Below, one piece after another: positions 36,832-46,137 of a stretch of DNA of 64,000 nucleotides. Location of the stretch: the NCBI GenBank assembly GCA_022648295.1, contig JALCME010000016.1:53572-117571 (forward strand). The letters run 5' to 3'. The notes under the pieces were generated by a model. The model worked only from the letters and a program-made list of their open reading frames with translations, ran no database searches and had not been told where the DNA came from. The translations under genes and the position numbers were made by a program. Position 1 is the stretch's first letter, and each line of letters begins with the position of its first letter. The DNA comes from Bacteroides sp. (GTDB taxonomy: Bacteria > Bacteroidota > Bacteroidia > Bacteroidales > Bacteroidaceae).

Positions 36832-37998
36832 TTATAACTGTAGCCGCAGGTCATACAAACATGCTTTTACTTCTGTTTCACTACCAATATGCTTCCCGTC
36901 ATCATCGGATAGTTTTACGCATTCGCACCATTCCTGATTAGCATTCATTTTGCATTGCGTCAATTTCATCACGATGTTTGAAGGTTTGAACCCGGTATCG
37001 TTGGTCAGATTCGTACCGATTCCAAAAGCACATCTGATTCTCCCTTCGCAATACTGCTGAATGTCGAGTGCTTTTCCAAAGTCAAGCGCATTGCTGAAGA
37101 TGATGGTTTTTGTGGTTGGATCAACTCCTAACTTGCGATAACGTGCAATAAGCTTGTCGGTAAAGTCAAATTCATCACCGGAGTCACAGCGTACACCATC
37201 AAAAAGTTTGGCTTGTTTGCGGCTCAGGTTACTTAGAAAAACGGAAGAAGTATAAGTATCGGACAAGGCAATGCCCAGATCTCCATCGTAAACATTCACC
37301 CAGTTCTCTAATGCCATGTAGTTGGCATGTTTGTATCCGAATTGGGCGCCGTGAAACATAAACCATTCGTGTGGATGTGTACCCATAGGCTTCATGTCGT
37401 ACTTCATTGCAAAATAGCAGTTGGAAGTGCCCGTACAATATTTCGAAGTCTTTTTTAAGTAGCCTATGACTTGATCCTGCACATCGAAGGAAAAGCGCCG
37501 CCGTGTGCCAAATTCAGAAAAAGATAGTGCATGCTCATTAGACAAATTTACTTTCTCGGATAGCTTACTGATAATATCCTCCATATCAGCTTCATTACCC
37601 AACGTTTGATTCCTTATTTCAGATACGATGGCAAGCAGGGGTACTTCATAGAGCGTTGCTTTGTATAGATGGTCCGTGATTTCAATATTAAGATGGTGAT
37701 CTTCATCCAAACTGATTCTTATTTTATCCGGCTGGAAACAAAAGGAAGAAAGCCATTCCCAATATACTCTGGGTAAGAAACGGCAATGACAGGTCATGTA
37801 CTCCAATTCATTCTCAGTCAGCTTTATTTGCGCCATTTCGTTTACCGCCTCCTTAAGTTTCTTCAGAAATTTATCCGTATAGGCTGTTTCATCTCTGTCC
37901 TTGAAACTGAAAGTTCCTATGGCATAAGGAAATAGCTTGATATAGGCATAGGAAGTCGTAAACTTATAAAGGTCGGTATCCAGTATGGTATGAATCAT
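36832..37998 (-). CDS. pncB: Nicotinate phosphoribosyltransferase
   Basis: Makes nicotinate mononucleotide from nicotinate and PRPP in NAD salvage. The 388-residue protein has the normal length. It shows the N-terminal LDTDLYKFTTSYAY, EFGTRRRFSFDVQ near residue 165, the phosphohistidine-region GTHPHEWFMFHGAQFGY near residue 210 and the PRPP-binding FDGVRCDSGDEFDF, then FGIGTNLTND. It begins with ATG at 37998. Confidence 0.95.
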   Translation of the reverse strand: MIHTILDTDLYKFTTSYAYIKLFPYAIGTFSFKDRDETAYTDKFLKKLKEAVNEMAQIKLTENELEYMTCHCRFLPRVYWEWLSSFCFQPDKIRISLDEDHHLNIEITDHLYKATLYEVPLLAIVSEIRNQTLGNEADMEDIISKLSEKVNLSNEHALSFSEFGTRRRFSFDVQDQVIGYLKKTSKYCTGTSNCYFAMKYDMKPMGTHPHEWFMFHGAQFGYKHANYMALENWVNVYDGDLGIALSDTYTSSVFLSNLSRKQAKLFDGVRCDSGDEFDFTDKLIARYRKLGVDPTTKTIIFSNALDFGKALDIQQYCEGRIRCAFGIGTNLTNDTGFKPSNIVMKLTQCKMNANQEWCECVKLSDDDGKHIGSETEVKACLYDLRLQL

Positions 37999-38148
37999 TA
38001 TTCACTGTTTTAAGACGTATAACGTTAAATTCGGGCATGAAGATAGTGACTTTTTCTCATCCGCGTATTATTTAATTGTAAGCAATTAAATGATGATATA
38101 ATCCTGTCATAAGACATAGGATTAAATGTTCATATATTGAAAGAGATG

Positions 38149-39489
38149 CTATGTTAATACATCCTCCCCCAAATGAGTTTGTGACTCACGCAATTCGCGG
38201 TCTTTTATTTCTTGGGCTTTCCGTGCATAGACAATGAGGCGGATGGAACTGTCGTATGTGATATAATTCCATATCCAGTTTAATAGGACGAATATCTTAT
38301 TACGAATCCCCAGTATTGAACGTAAATGCACTACTAACCAAGTCAGCCAGGCAACCCATCCGCTAAAATGCAATTTAGGTAAATCTACCACAGCAGAATT
38401 CCGCCCTACGGTAGCCATGCTTCCCAAATTTTTATAGTGGAAGGGCCGTAAATCTTTTCCTTTTGATAAGCGTTTAAAATTTGCAGCAAGTAACGTGGCT
38501 TGTTGGATGGCGACCTGTGCGAGTTGCGGATGTCCGTTAGGATAAGCATCTTCCGTTTGTATACATTGATCACCTATGGCAAAAACATTATTCAATCCTT
38601 TTACACGGTTGTGCTCGTCTACCATGATTCGTCCGCCGTGACCTATCAGTTCAGTGTTGAAGTTTCCGATGCGTACGGCCGTCACCCCGCTTGTCCAAAT
38701 GAAGGATCGGGTAGGGATCGTATCTCCATTCTCAAACACTACTTCCCGGTTGGTATAATCGGCCACTCTTTGCCCCAGGATTATTTTCACTCCCATTTTC
38801 TCCAATGAGTTATAGGCTGCTTTTGAAGCACTATCCGACATTGTATGCAATAGTTTATCATTGGCCTCAACCAGATAGATATGCACATCCTCCCAATTTA
38901 GTTCCGGGTAATCTTTTGGCACGACGTAGCGCTTCATTTCACTCAATGCACCGGCTATTTCAATACCTGTGGCTCCTCCACCGACAATTACAATATTGAG
39001 TAACTCCCGCTTTTCTTCTTCCGTAGTGCAGGTGATGGCACGTTCGAAGTTTGCGAGTAAAGCATTGCGTAGTCCCATTGCTTCTGAAATGCTTTTCATG
39101 GGCATTGCAACCTCTTCAAAGTGCTTGTTGCCGAAAAAATTGGACGTTGTACCCGCCGCAAATACCAAGTAGTCGTATTCTATTTTTCCAATGGAAGTTT
39201 GCAATAGATTATGTTCAGGAACAATAGCCCGTGCTTCGGCCATACGGAAGTAGAAGTTTTTTTTCCGGTTTTTATATACATTTCTGAAAGGGAAAGCGAT
39301 GGAAGATGGTTCCATACCGGCAGTCGCCACCTGATAGATTAGCGGTAAAAACTGGTGATAGTTGTTTTTATCTACAAGCACCACCTGATAATCGCTACCT
39401 TTCAGCTTATTGGCCAATTGCAGTCCTCCGAATCCGCCACCTACAATGACGATTCTCTTTTTATTATTTCTGGCTATGTTTATACTCAT
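38149..39489 (-). CDS. Type II NADH:quinone oxidoreductase (NDH-2 like)
   Basis: A 446-residue FAD/NAD-binding flavoprotein that passes electrons from NADH to quinone at the inner face of the membrane without pumping protons. It has the FAD-binding IVIVGGGFGGLQLANKL near residue 15, the NAD-binding VIVGGGATGIEIAGAL near residue 168, FAIGDQCIQTE near residue 304 (FAD), and a C-terminal amphipathic and hydrophobic segment (GWVAWLTWLVVHLRSILG) that would anchor it to the membrane. Confidence 0.92.
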   Translation of the reverse strand: MSINIARNNKKRIVIVGGGFGGLQLANKLKGSDYQVVLVDKNNYHQFLPLIYQVATAGMEPSSIAFPFRNVYKNRKKNFYFRMAEARAIVPEHNLLQTSIGKIEYDYLVFAAGTTSNFFGNKHFEEVAMPMKSISEAMGLRNALLANFERAITCTTEEEKRELLNIVIVGGGATGIEIAGALSEMKRYVVPKDYPELNWEDVHIYLVEANDKLLHTMSDSASKAAYNSLEKMGVKIILGQRVADYTNREVVFENGDTIPTRSFIWTSGVTAVRIGNFNTELIGHGGRIMVDEHNRVKGLNNVFAIGDQCIQTEDAYPNGHPQLAQVAIQQATLLAANFKRLSKGKDLRPFHYKNLGSMATVGRNSAVVDLPKLHFSGWVAWLTWLVVHLRSILGIRNKIFVLLNWIWNYITYDSSIRLIVYARKAQEIKDRELRESQTHLGEDVLT

Positions 39490-39655
39490 AATAGAATGTT
39501 TATATTCTTCTGTTTGTGAGTAAAAACAGTTCCTTAAGGAACTTTGTTTGCCCGTTTATGTTCTTTTAAAACCGGCTATTGGGGAGTTCGCATATCAGAC
39601 CTGATGTTTTCGTTCTATTTTAGTACATTCTCGTATAAAGAATAAGGACGGACGC

Positions 39656-40642
39656 CTATTGTTGTGGAAATACGATTTTGAAATTCTCTTTCATGTTCAC
39701 AATATGCCAGTTATTCACTTTCATTGTGTCCCTCCATGCCGGCAGTGCTTCTCCATGCCACGGCTGATAAGCATATTCCCGTTGGGCATCATCGTGGTTA
39801 AGAAGGAAAACCAAGTGGGGCAGTGTATTGGTTGAGGTTAATCTGAACATTCCAAAGTCTCCCGTAGTGTTTCCAAAAGCAAATATTGGGGTCTTGCCAA
39901 TGCGGTTATAAATATTCAGTGTCTTTCCGCCTTCATTATTATAGGGCTCGCGCATGCTGGGCAGCAGATTGAAAGCAGTGTGTTTATCTGGGGAGTATAC
40001 CGGTTCTTTTGCCTGTCTTGTCCCGATAAGATGGGCACGGTCTATGCCCAATAACTCGGGGCAAATACTCCATAATAAACTTTGTAGTGATCCTGAAACA
40101 ACATAGACACTGAATTGGTTTTCTTTCAGATATTCAACTAATTCTTTCATAGGAGGGTAGTAGGTCTTGTTCAGCGTCATGTGATAATCCGGTTGTTTGG
40201 CTTCGGTAAAGTATTTCTGGCAGAATTTAATGTAGTCTTCGTTATCTTTCCCTTTAAATGCATGGAGTACCATAGCTTCAATTTTGCTTCCCCAATGGTT
40301 TAATACGGTTGTATCACCCGGATTGGTTTGCAACTTCCTGGCATATTGATAAATGGTATCGTTTAGCAAAGTGGAATCTTGTTGCGTTTGCTGATAGAGC
40401 CCGTTTACGGCAGCATACATTTCCAGCCAAAGCGGTTCTTCACAAGCTATTGTTCCATCCAAATCGAATACAGCGATCCGGTCTTCAGTAGGGATGGCGG
40501 GTACTTTGTTCTTCACGAAATCGATGATTTCCTTTTTTACTATTGTCTCATTCCATGAAGGAAGAGGGTCTTTTTCCTTGTTTGAACAGGATGTGGACAG
40601 TACAAATAGGCTGATGATAAGAAAATAGGGATAGCTTTTCAT
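39656..40642 (-). CDS. HAD-superfamily phosphatase, lipoprotein
   Basis: A 328-residue protein with lipoprotein signal LFVLSTSCSNKEK (Cys near residue 19). The HAD motif I is clear as IAVFDLDGTIACEEPLW near residue 58, motif II as SVYVVSGS near residue 185 and motif IV as FAFGNTTGDFGMF near residue 268. It resembles the phosphoserine phosphatase-like group of secreted HAD enzymes. It would act in the periplasm on an unknown phosphorylated substrate. Confidence 0.85.
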   Translation of the reverse strand: MKSYPYFLIISLFVLSTSCSNKEKDPLPSWNETIVKKEIIDFVKNKVPAIPTEDRIAVFDLDGTIACEEPLWLEMYAAVNGLYQQTQQDSTLLNDTIYQYARKLQTNPGDTTVLNHWGSKIEAMVLHAFKGKDNEDYIKFCQKYFTEAKQPDYHMTLNKTYYPPMKELVEYLKENQFSVYVVSGSLQSLLWSICPELLGIDRAHLIGTRQAKEPVYSPDKHTAFNLLPSMREPYNNEGGKTLNIYNRIGKTPIFAFGNTTGDFGMFRLTSTNTLPHLVFLLNHDDAQREYAYQPWHGEALPAWRDTMKVNNWHIVNMKENFKIVFPQQ

Positions 40643-40868
40643 AACAGATACTGTTTAATGTTTTTTGAATAATTAAAAATAAAACTATTTATTAGGACTC
40701 TTATTCTTGCTTAATAATAATTAGCTATTAATAATATATGCTTATTATTCTAATTTTAGTATCAGGCGAAGTTTATTTCTTTTTTAAAGTCGCTTGTATT
40801 AGTCGATTGGTGAATTTTTGCAGCACATTGCCAAGACTATATTTTAATTTGAAATATCTGGTAACTTA

Positions 40869-40900
40869 TTTGCAGAAGTTAACCAAATCTGTTACATTTG
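40869..40900 (+). promoter_or_regulatory. Promoter of the UDP-xylose synthase gene
   Basis: TTTG at 40869-40872, a 20-bp spacer and TACATTTG at 40893-40900 fit both consensus boxes. This gives a leader of about 55 bases. Upstream, from 40643, the gap is AT-rich and holds no gene I can support. Confidence 0.75.
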
Positions 40901-40961
40901 CCAATGTTAATTGCAAAATAGGTTTTATTAGTTCTTTTATATTAATAGAAACTTATGTAAA

Positions 40962-41900
40962 ATGAAAAGGATATTGGTTAGTGGAGGTGCGGGGTTCATT
41001 GGGTCGCATCTTTGCACAAGATTGATAAAAGATGGTCATTATGTAATTTGCTTGGATAACCTGTTTACGGGTTCTGAGGCAAATTTCGCACATTTAAAGA
41101 ATAATCCGAATTTTGAGTTTGTATTTCACGATGTAGAATATCCTTATTTTGCAAAGGATATTGATGAAATATATAACTTGGCGTGTCCAGCTTCTCCTAT
41201 TCATTATCAATATGATGCAATTAAGACTATAAAAACTTCGGTATTGGGTGCCATAAATATGCTTGGGCTGGCTAAAAGAAATAATGCAAAAATTTTGCAG
41301 GCATCTACAAGTGAAATATATGGAGACCCTATAATTCACCCACAAATAGAAAATTATTGGGGAAATGTAAATCCAATTGGCATTCGTTCTTGTTATGATG
41401 AAGGTAAGCGTTGTGCTGAAACTTTATTTATGGATTATTACCGGCAAAATAAAGTGCGGATAAAAATTATTCGCATATTCAACACTTACGGGCCTCGTAT
41501 GTTGCCTAATGATGGGCGGGTGGTTTCTAATTTTGTGGTTCAGGCTTTACAAAATCAGGACATCACGATCTATGGAGAAGGTAATCAGACACGGAGCTTT
41601 CAATATGTGGATGATTTGATAGAGGGTATGGTGCGTATGATGAACACGGAAGAGGATTTCATAGGCCCGGTAAATATTGGCAATCCTATGGAATTTTCCA
41701 TTTTGGAACTGGCTGAGAAAGTGATACGATTGAGTGGTTCTAAATCAAAGCTAGTATTTAAGCCTCTTCCCCATGATGATCCAAAACAACGCCAACCGGA
41801 CATTACGTTGGCTAAAAGAAAACTGGAATGGCAACCTACTATTGAGTTGGAAGAAGGTTTGCTTTATATGATAGAATATTTTAAGGACTATCGTTCTTGA
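40962..41900 (+). CDS. UDP-glucuronate decarboxylase (UDP-xylose synthase), SDR family
   Basis: A 312-residue extended SDR enzyme that turns UDP-glucuronate into UDP-xylose for surface polysaccharides. It has the NAD-binding [18 protein letters not shown], the active-site [13 protein letters not shown] (Tyr-x-x-x-Lys, near residue 146), and [24 protein letters not shown], which are characteristic of UXS. No UDP-glucose dehydrogenase or glycosyltransferase lies next to it. The receiver-kinase gene follows after 41 bp. Confidence 0.9.
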   Translation: MKRILVSGGAGFIGSHLCTRLIKDGHYVICLDNLFTGSEANFAHLKNNPNFEFVFHDVEYPYFAKDIDEIYNLACPASPIHYQYDAIKTIKTSVLGAINMLGLAKRNNAKILQASTSEIYGDPIIHPQIENYWGNVNPIGIRSCYDEGKRCAETLFMDYYRQNKVRIKIIRIFNTYGPRMLPNDGRVVSNFVVQALQNQDITIYGEGNQTRSFQYVDDLIEGMVRMMNTEEDFIGPVNIGNPMEFSILELAEKVIRLSGSKSKLVFKPLPHDDPKQRQPDITLAKRKLEWQPTIELEEGLLYMIEYFKDYRS

Positions 41901-41941
41901 TTAAAATAAAATTGTAAACGGGAATAAACTGCATAGAAAAG

Positions 41942-43069
41942 ATGAATATGGAAATTAACCCCTCGGAGTATAAGATTCTCATCGTTGATGATGTCATGTC
42001 GAACGTGCTATTGCTTAAAGTTCTTTTGACGAATGAGAAATTTGCAATAGCGACCGCAACTAACGGTCGCCAAGCTTTAGAACAGGTAAAAAAGGAAAAT
42101 CCAGACTTAGTGTTATTAGATGTGATGATGCCGGATATGAGTGGTTTTGAAGTGGCTCAACAATTGAAAGCTAATCCTGACACTTCTGATATTCCCATTA
42201 TCTTTTTGACTGCATTGAATAGTACTACTGATATAGTGAAGGGCTTTCAGGTAGGTGCCAATGACTTTATATCAAAACCGTTTAATAAGGAAGAGTTAAT
42301 CATTCGTGTTTCTCATCAGATTTCTTTGGTAGCAGCAAAACGTATTATTGTGAAGAAGACGGAAGAGTTGCAACATACCATTGCAGGGCGTGATAAACTC
42401 TATTCCGTTATTGCGCATGACTTGCGTTCACCTATTGGTTCTATAAAGATGGTGCTGAATATGCTTATCATGAAGTTGCATCCTGATAAAATTGGCAATG
42501 AATTGTACGATTTGCTGACTACAGCTAATCACACTACGGAAGACGTTTTCTCTTTATTGGATAATCTGCTTAAGTGGACTAAAAGCCAAATAGGTAAATT
42601 GAATGTGGTATATCAGGATGTTGATCTTGTAGAGTTGACGGATAGTGTGGTTGAGATATTCAATATGATGGCCGGTATGAAGAAAATCAACATTAAAGTT
42701 GAGAAACCCGAAAAGTTGGTCGTATATGGTGATATTGATATGGTTAAGACGGTCATACGTAATTTGCTGAGTAATGCAATCAAGTTCAGTAATGAAAATA
42801 CGGAGATTGTGGTGCGGTTGACAAAACAAGAGAATATGGCAGTGGTAAGTGTACAAGATCATGGCTGCGGCATTGACGCAGATGGACAAAAGAAACTCTT
42901 GCATCCTGATACGCATTTCAGTACATTTGGTACAAAAAATGAAGAAGGTTCCGGATTGGGATTACTTCTTTGTCAAGATTTTGTTAAGAAAAATGGCGGA
43001 AATCTTTGGTTTGTATCAGAAAAGGGCGAAGGATCGACTTTTAGTTTTTCTATTCCGATACAAGAGTAA
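41942..43069 (+). CDS. Receiver-histidine kinase fusion (response regulator with HATPase)
   Basis: A 375-residue cytoplasmic protein with an N-terminal receiver domain (residues ~8-125; phospho-acceptor Asp in LVLLDVMMPDMSGFE near residue 58, Thr in IIFLTAL and Lys in ISKPFNKEEL), then a HisKA domain with VIAHDLRSPIGSIKMV near residue 158 and an HATPase domain (NLLSNAIKF, DHGCGID, GSGLGLLLCQDF). There is no membrane segment or output domain, so it must pass phosphate on or be regulated by an upstream kinase. It ends at a hairpin terminator. Confidence 0.9.
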   Translation: MNMEINPSEYKILIVDDVMSNVLLLKVLLTNEKFAIATATNGRQALEQVKKENPDLVLLDVMMPDMSGFEVAQQLKANPDTSDIPIIFLTALNSTTDIVKGFQVGANDFISKPFNKEELIIRVSHQISLVAAKRIIVKKTEELQHTIAGRDKLYSVIAHDLRSPIGSIKMVLNMLIMKLHPDKIGNELYDLLTTANHTTEDVFSLLDNLLKWTKSQIGKLNVVYQDVDLVELTDSVVEIFNMMAGMKKINIKVEKPEKLVVYGDIDMVKTVIRNLLSNAIKFSNENTEIVVRLTKQENMAVVSVQDHGCGIDADGQKKLLHPDTHFSTFGTKNEEGSGLGLLLCQDFVKKNGGNLWFVSEKGEGSTFSFSIPIQE

Positions 43070-43090
43070 GAGTCCCGATCTTATAATTGA

Positions 43091-43146
43091 AGCCGATGGT
43101 TTGCCGCTTTGCTAATGGAGACTATCGGTTTTTCTTTGGATCATTC
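43091..43146 (+). terminator. Probable terminator of the receiver-kinase gene
   Basis: CCGATGGT at 43093-43100 can pair with ACTATCGG at 43131-43138 (one G-T pair), followed by a T-rich tract. The loop is long, so confidence is moderate. Confidence 0.5.
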
Positions 43147-43226
43147 TTTACCTGTTTCTTTGTTTCTTCGCTCTTGTTATTAAGTTTATCAGGGCGTTAA
43201 GAGATTTATATTTCAATTCTGTTAAC

Positions 43227-46115
43227 TTACCGTTTGCACAAACTCTTGTAATCACAAAATTCACATTTCTTGGTATCCGATGTCTGTGTGAAAGGCTCTT
43301 CCCAACTGAATATCTCTTCTAAAAGTGTGTATAGACGTTCACGGAACTCATCTTCATAAAAAGCAAAATTGTTCACTGGAATTTTAGGTTTGCGTGCTTC
43401 ACCCATCTCTATGACCGGAGAATAGGCATCCGATGCAGCACGGTGGATGTAGAGGAGGGACGGGGCTACTTTTAAAGCCTGCTTACGGCACATGATGGCG
43501 GCATATAGAAAGGTTTGGAAAATGTAGTTGGGACGTTTCTCTGCCGGAGTAAATAGTTGTTCCACATTTAGAGGCGTTTGTGGTTTACCTCCGGTTTTAT
43601 AGTCTACTATTCGCAGCGTGTCTCCTTTGCTGTCCATGCGGTCTATGGTACCTCCTATTTGAAGTTGTAATTCCCCCACAGAAGTATTGACCATTACTGT
43701 TTCACTGACCCCTTTTTCCATACCTTCAATGCAGAACGGTGCGTATTGCAGATCATTACGCAGTAATTGACGGAGGTATTCGTTAATTACTTTGGCATTT
43801 ATAAGCTGAATGCCATTGTACTCCGATTTCTCGTTGATGGGGATATGAAAGAAATCTTCTTTAAAGGCTTGGTCTACAATATCCTGTAGCTTTATGTCGT
43901 TGTGTAATAATTGTTCTAAATCTTCTTTGCTTACCTCTTTTCCATGAGTACAGAGTGATTTGTATGCCAACTGTGCCGATTTGTGAAAGAGAGTACCGAA
44001 TAAAGCCGAGTCTATTTCTGCACTGACTTCATCCGGCGCTTTTAGTCCTGCCACATAACGGTAGTAAAATCTTAGCCGACAGTCCAGATAAGCATTTAGT
44101 GCCGAAGGAGAAAGAAAAGCTTTGGGGTGGACATTGATGTCATAAGTATGATGCATCTTTGTAATCATCTCTGGCGTTTTTTCAATGCTAATTTCCGGGC
44201 TGTTTTGGGGAGACTGTCCCGTTTCAAGGTATTCTCTTGAAATGTGATGTGGTGACTCTGTGAGGAATTGCAACATGAAGCGGGACATTTCTCCGCGGTT
44301 CAATCCGTCCGAGGCGGTATTATAGAGCAGGGTGATATTCTCAGCCCTTTGTATTAACCTATAAAAATAGTAGGCGTAAACCGCATTTTTATGTTCTATG
44401 GTTGTCATGCCGAAAGCTTTGCGTAGATTGTAGGGGATGAATGAAGATTCCCCATCGGCTTTGGGCAGTTGTCCTTCGTTGAGAGAGAGCATAATCAGGT
44501 TGCGGAAATCAAGGTTACGGGTTTCCAGTACTCCCATAATTTGCATACCAATGGCAGGTTCACCATGGAAAGGAATGGTGGCAGAGCCCAGTAAGCGATT
44601 GAGCAGCCGCTTCAATGTACTTATTTGTAGATTGAGCTCTCCGCTTTCCATTAAATTGAGCAAGCGGTTAATCAGGGTATAGCTTTTGAAGAGAGATTCC
44701 CGGTAAAGCTGGTTGAAGATGTCTTCAGTTTCTTCTTTCTGTCGGTAGAGTACGGATACTTCGCGCAGCATGTCAGTGAGATAGCTGCATAGGGAGGTAG
44801 CGTTACCTTGTGGCGTGAACAACTTGTTTAGAAATTCATCCTGTTTCAGTTCCGAAGGCAGCGGATAAAAGCGATTGTCTTTAGACAGCTGCTTCTCCAG
44901 TGATTCCGCCTTAGAGGAGAGCTGGCGTACATAAGGATGCTTTAATGCCGTCTGCACCGCTTCGTAAATATATCGTCCTGTGTCGGTACGGTATCCCGTG
45001 GTTTGCAATTCTGTCAGCGCATTGATAAAACTGTAGGCCGGGGTTTGCGCAAGAGGGAATCCCATCGTGATATTCACATTCTTCACTTCTTGTGGGATGG
45101 AATGCAACACAGGCAGTAGCAGAGCTTCGTTGCAGAGAACCACCGCATTTTCTTTTTCTTTTATATCCGGATTTTTGATTATGGTATTGCGTACCCATTC
45201 CGGTAGGTAACGGGCTTGTGCATTTTCGGTAGGTGCAGAAATATAACGTACGGTTTTGGGTTGCCGTATGACGTCGAAACAGCTTTCCGGCAGTTCATTG
45301 GGAAACAGTTTAAGGTTACGGAGAATAAATTCCCCGGCTTCATGCGTATAAGGGAGCTGTTGCTCACGAGGAAGCTTGGTGTAGAACACATCATAATCCC
45401 AATAGAACAATGCTTTTCCGGCATCATGCAACTGCTCAAAGAACCGTGTTTCCACTTTGTTCAGTACGTTGAATCCTACAAATACGTAGTGGTCGTACTT
45501 CAATTCATCGGTCTTCAGTTCTTCCATGACCTGCCTGTACATCATACCTTCGTACGAAATACCCATTTCGGTGAGATTAGTCCGGAAATGACGGTAAATG
45601 TCTCCCAGCTTATTCCACATTGAGATGAACTTTTCTTTGAGTTGAGTGCGCTGCTCAATGGAGAAATTTTGGAAGAATTGCTGGATTGCTTGCTCTTGTT
45701 CGGGATTAATGAAATCATAATCGTCCATGATGTTCTTCAAGTCCTGCAAGTTGGAGAAGAGACGGTCGGCATCAACCAGATTCTTATCTACATCATCAAA
45801 ATCACTGATGAGAAGTTCGCCCCAAAAGTAAAAGTCGTCTAAAGATTCTTCGCTATGAGTCTCTTCGCAGAATACCTTATATAATTCGCACACCAAACGG
45901 ATGGGGTCTCCCGCTTTGAGGGAAGACAGTTGGCGGAAAAGCTCACTGATACTGATGTAAGCCGGTGACCATAACGGGCTGTCGCTTTGCATGGCCAGAT
46001 ATTCATTGAAGAAAAGTCCGGCACGTTTGTTTGGGAATACAATGGCAACCCGTGAGAGGTCGTTTCCTATTTTATGATAAAGGTCCTGTGCTACTAATTG
46101 AAGAAATGTCTGCAT
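43227..46115 (-). CDS. PD-(D/E)XK nuclease family protein, AddB-like
   Basis: A 962-residue protein, the likely second subunit of an AddAB-type double-strand-break resection complex. The N-terminal region is a degraded helicase fold (VAIVFPNKRAGLFFNEYL instead of a Walker A). The C-terminal nuclease has SPSALNAYLDCRLRFYYRY near residue 625, the catalytic IGGTIDRMDSKGDTLRIVDYKTGG near residue 800 and a cysteine set C...CEFCDYKSLCKR that forms an Fe-S cluster in AddB. The stop is 22 bp from the addA-like stop/start junction order addA-addB, so they form an operon. Confidence 0.85.
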   Translation of the reverse strand: MQTFLQLVAQDLYHKIGNDLSRVAIVFPNKRAGLFFNEYLAMQSDSPLWSPAYISISELFRQLSSLKAGDPIRLVCELYKVFCEETHSEESLDDFYFWGELLISDFDDVDKNLVDADRLFSNLQDLKNIMDDYDFINPEQEQAIQQFFQNFSIEQRTQLKEKFISMWNKLGDIYRHFRTNLTEMGISYEGMMYRQVMEELKTDELKYDHYVFVGFNVLNKVETRFFEQLHDAGKALFYWDYDVFYTKLPREQQLPYTHEAGEFILRNLKLFPNELPESCFDVIRQPKTVRYISAPTENAQARYLPEWVRNTIIKNPDIKEKENAVVLCNEALLLPVLHSIPQEVKNVNITMGFPLAQTPAYSFINALTELQTTGYRTDTGRYIYEAVQTALKHPYVRQLSSKAESLEKQLSKDNRFYPLPSELKQDEFLNKLFTPQGNATSLCSYLTDMLREVSVLYRQKEETEDIFNQLYRESLFKSYTLINRLLNLMESGELNLQISTLKRLLNRLLGSATIPFHGEPAIGMQIMGVLETRNLDFRNLIMLSLNEGQLPKADGESSFIPYNLRKAFGMTTIEHKNAVYAYYFYRLIQRAENITLLYNTASDGLNRGEMSRFMLQFLTESPHHISREYLETGQSPQNSPEISIEKTPEMITKMHHTYDINVHPKAFLSPSALNAYLDCRLRFYYRYVAGLKAPDEVSAEIDSALFGTLFHKSAQLAYKSLCTHGKEVSKEDLEQLLHNDIKLQDIVDQAFKEDFFHIPINEKSEYNGIQLINAKVINEYLRQLLRNDLQYAPFCIEGMEKGVSETVMVNTSVGELQLQIGGTIDRMDSKGDTLRIVDYKTGGKPQTPLNVEQLFTPAEKRPNYIFQTFLYAAIMCRKQALKVAPSLLYIHRAASDAYSPVIEMGEARKPKIPVNNFAFYEDEFRERLYTLLEEIFSWEEPFTQTSDTKKCEFCDYKSLCKR

Positions 46116-46137
46116 ACTGTTCTTTTGTTTTACGGGG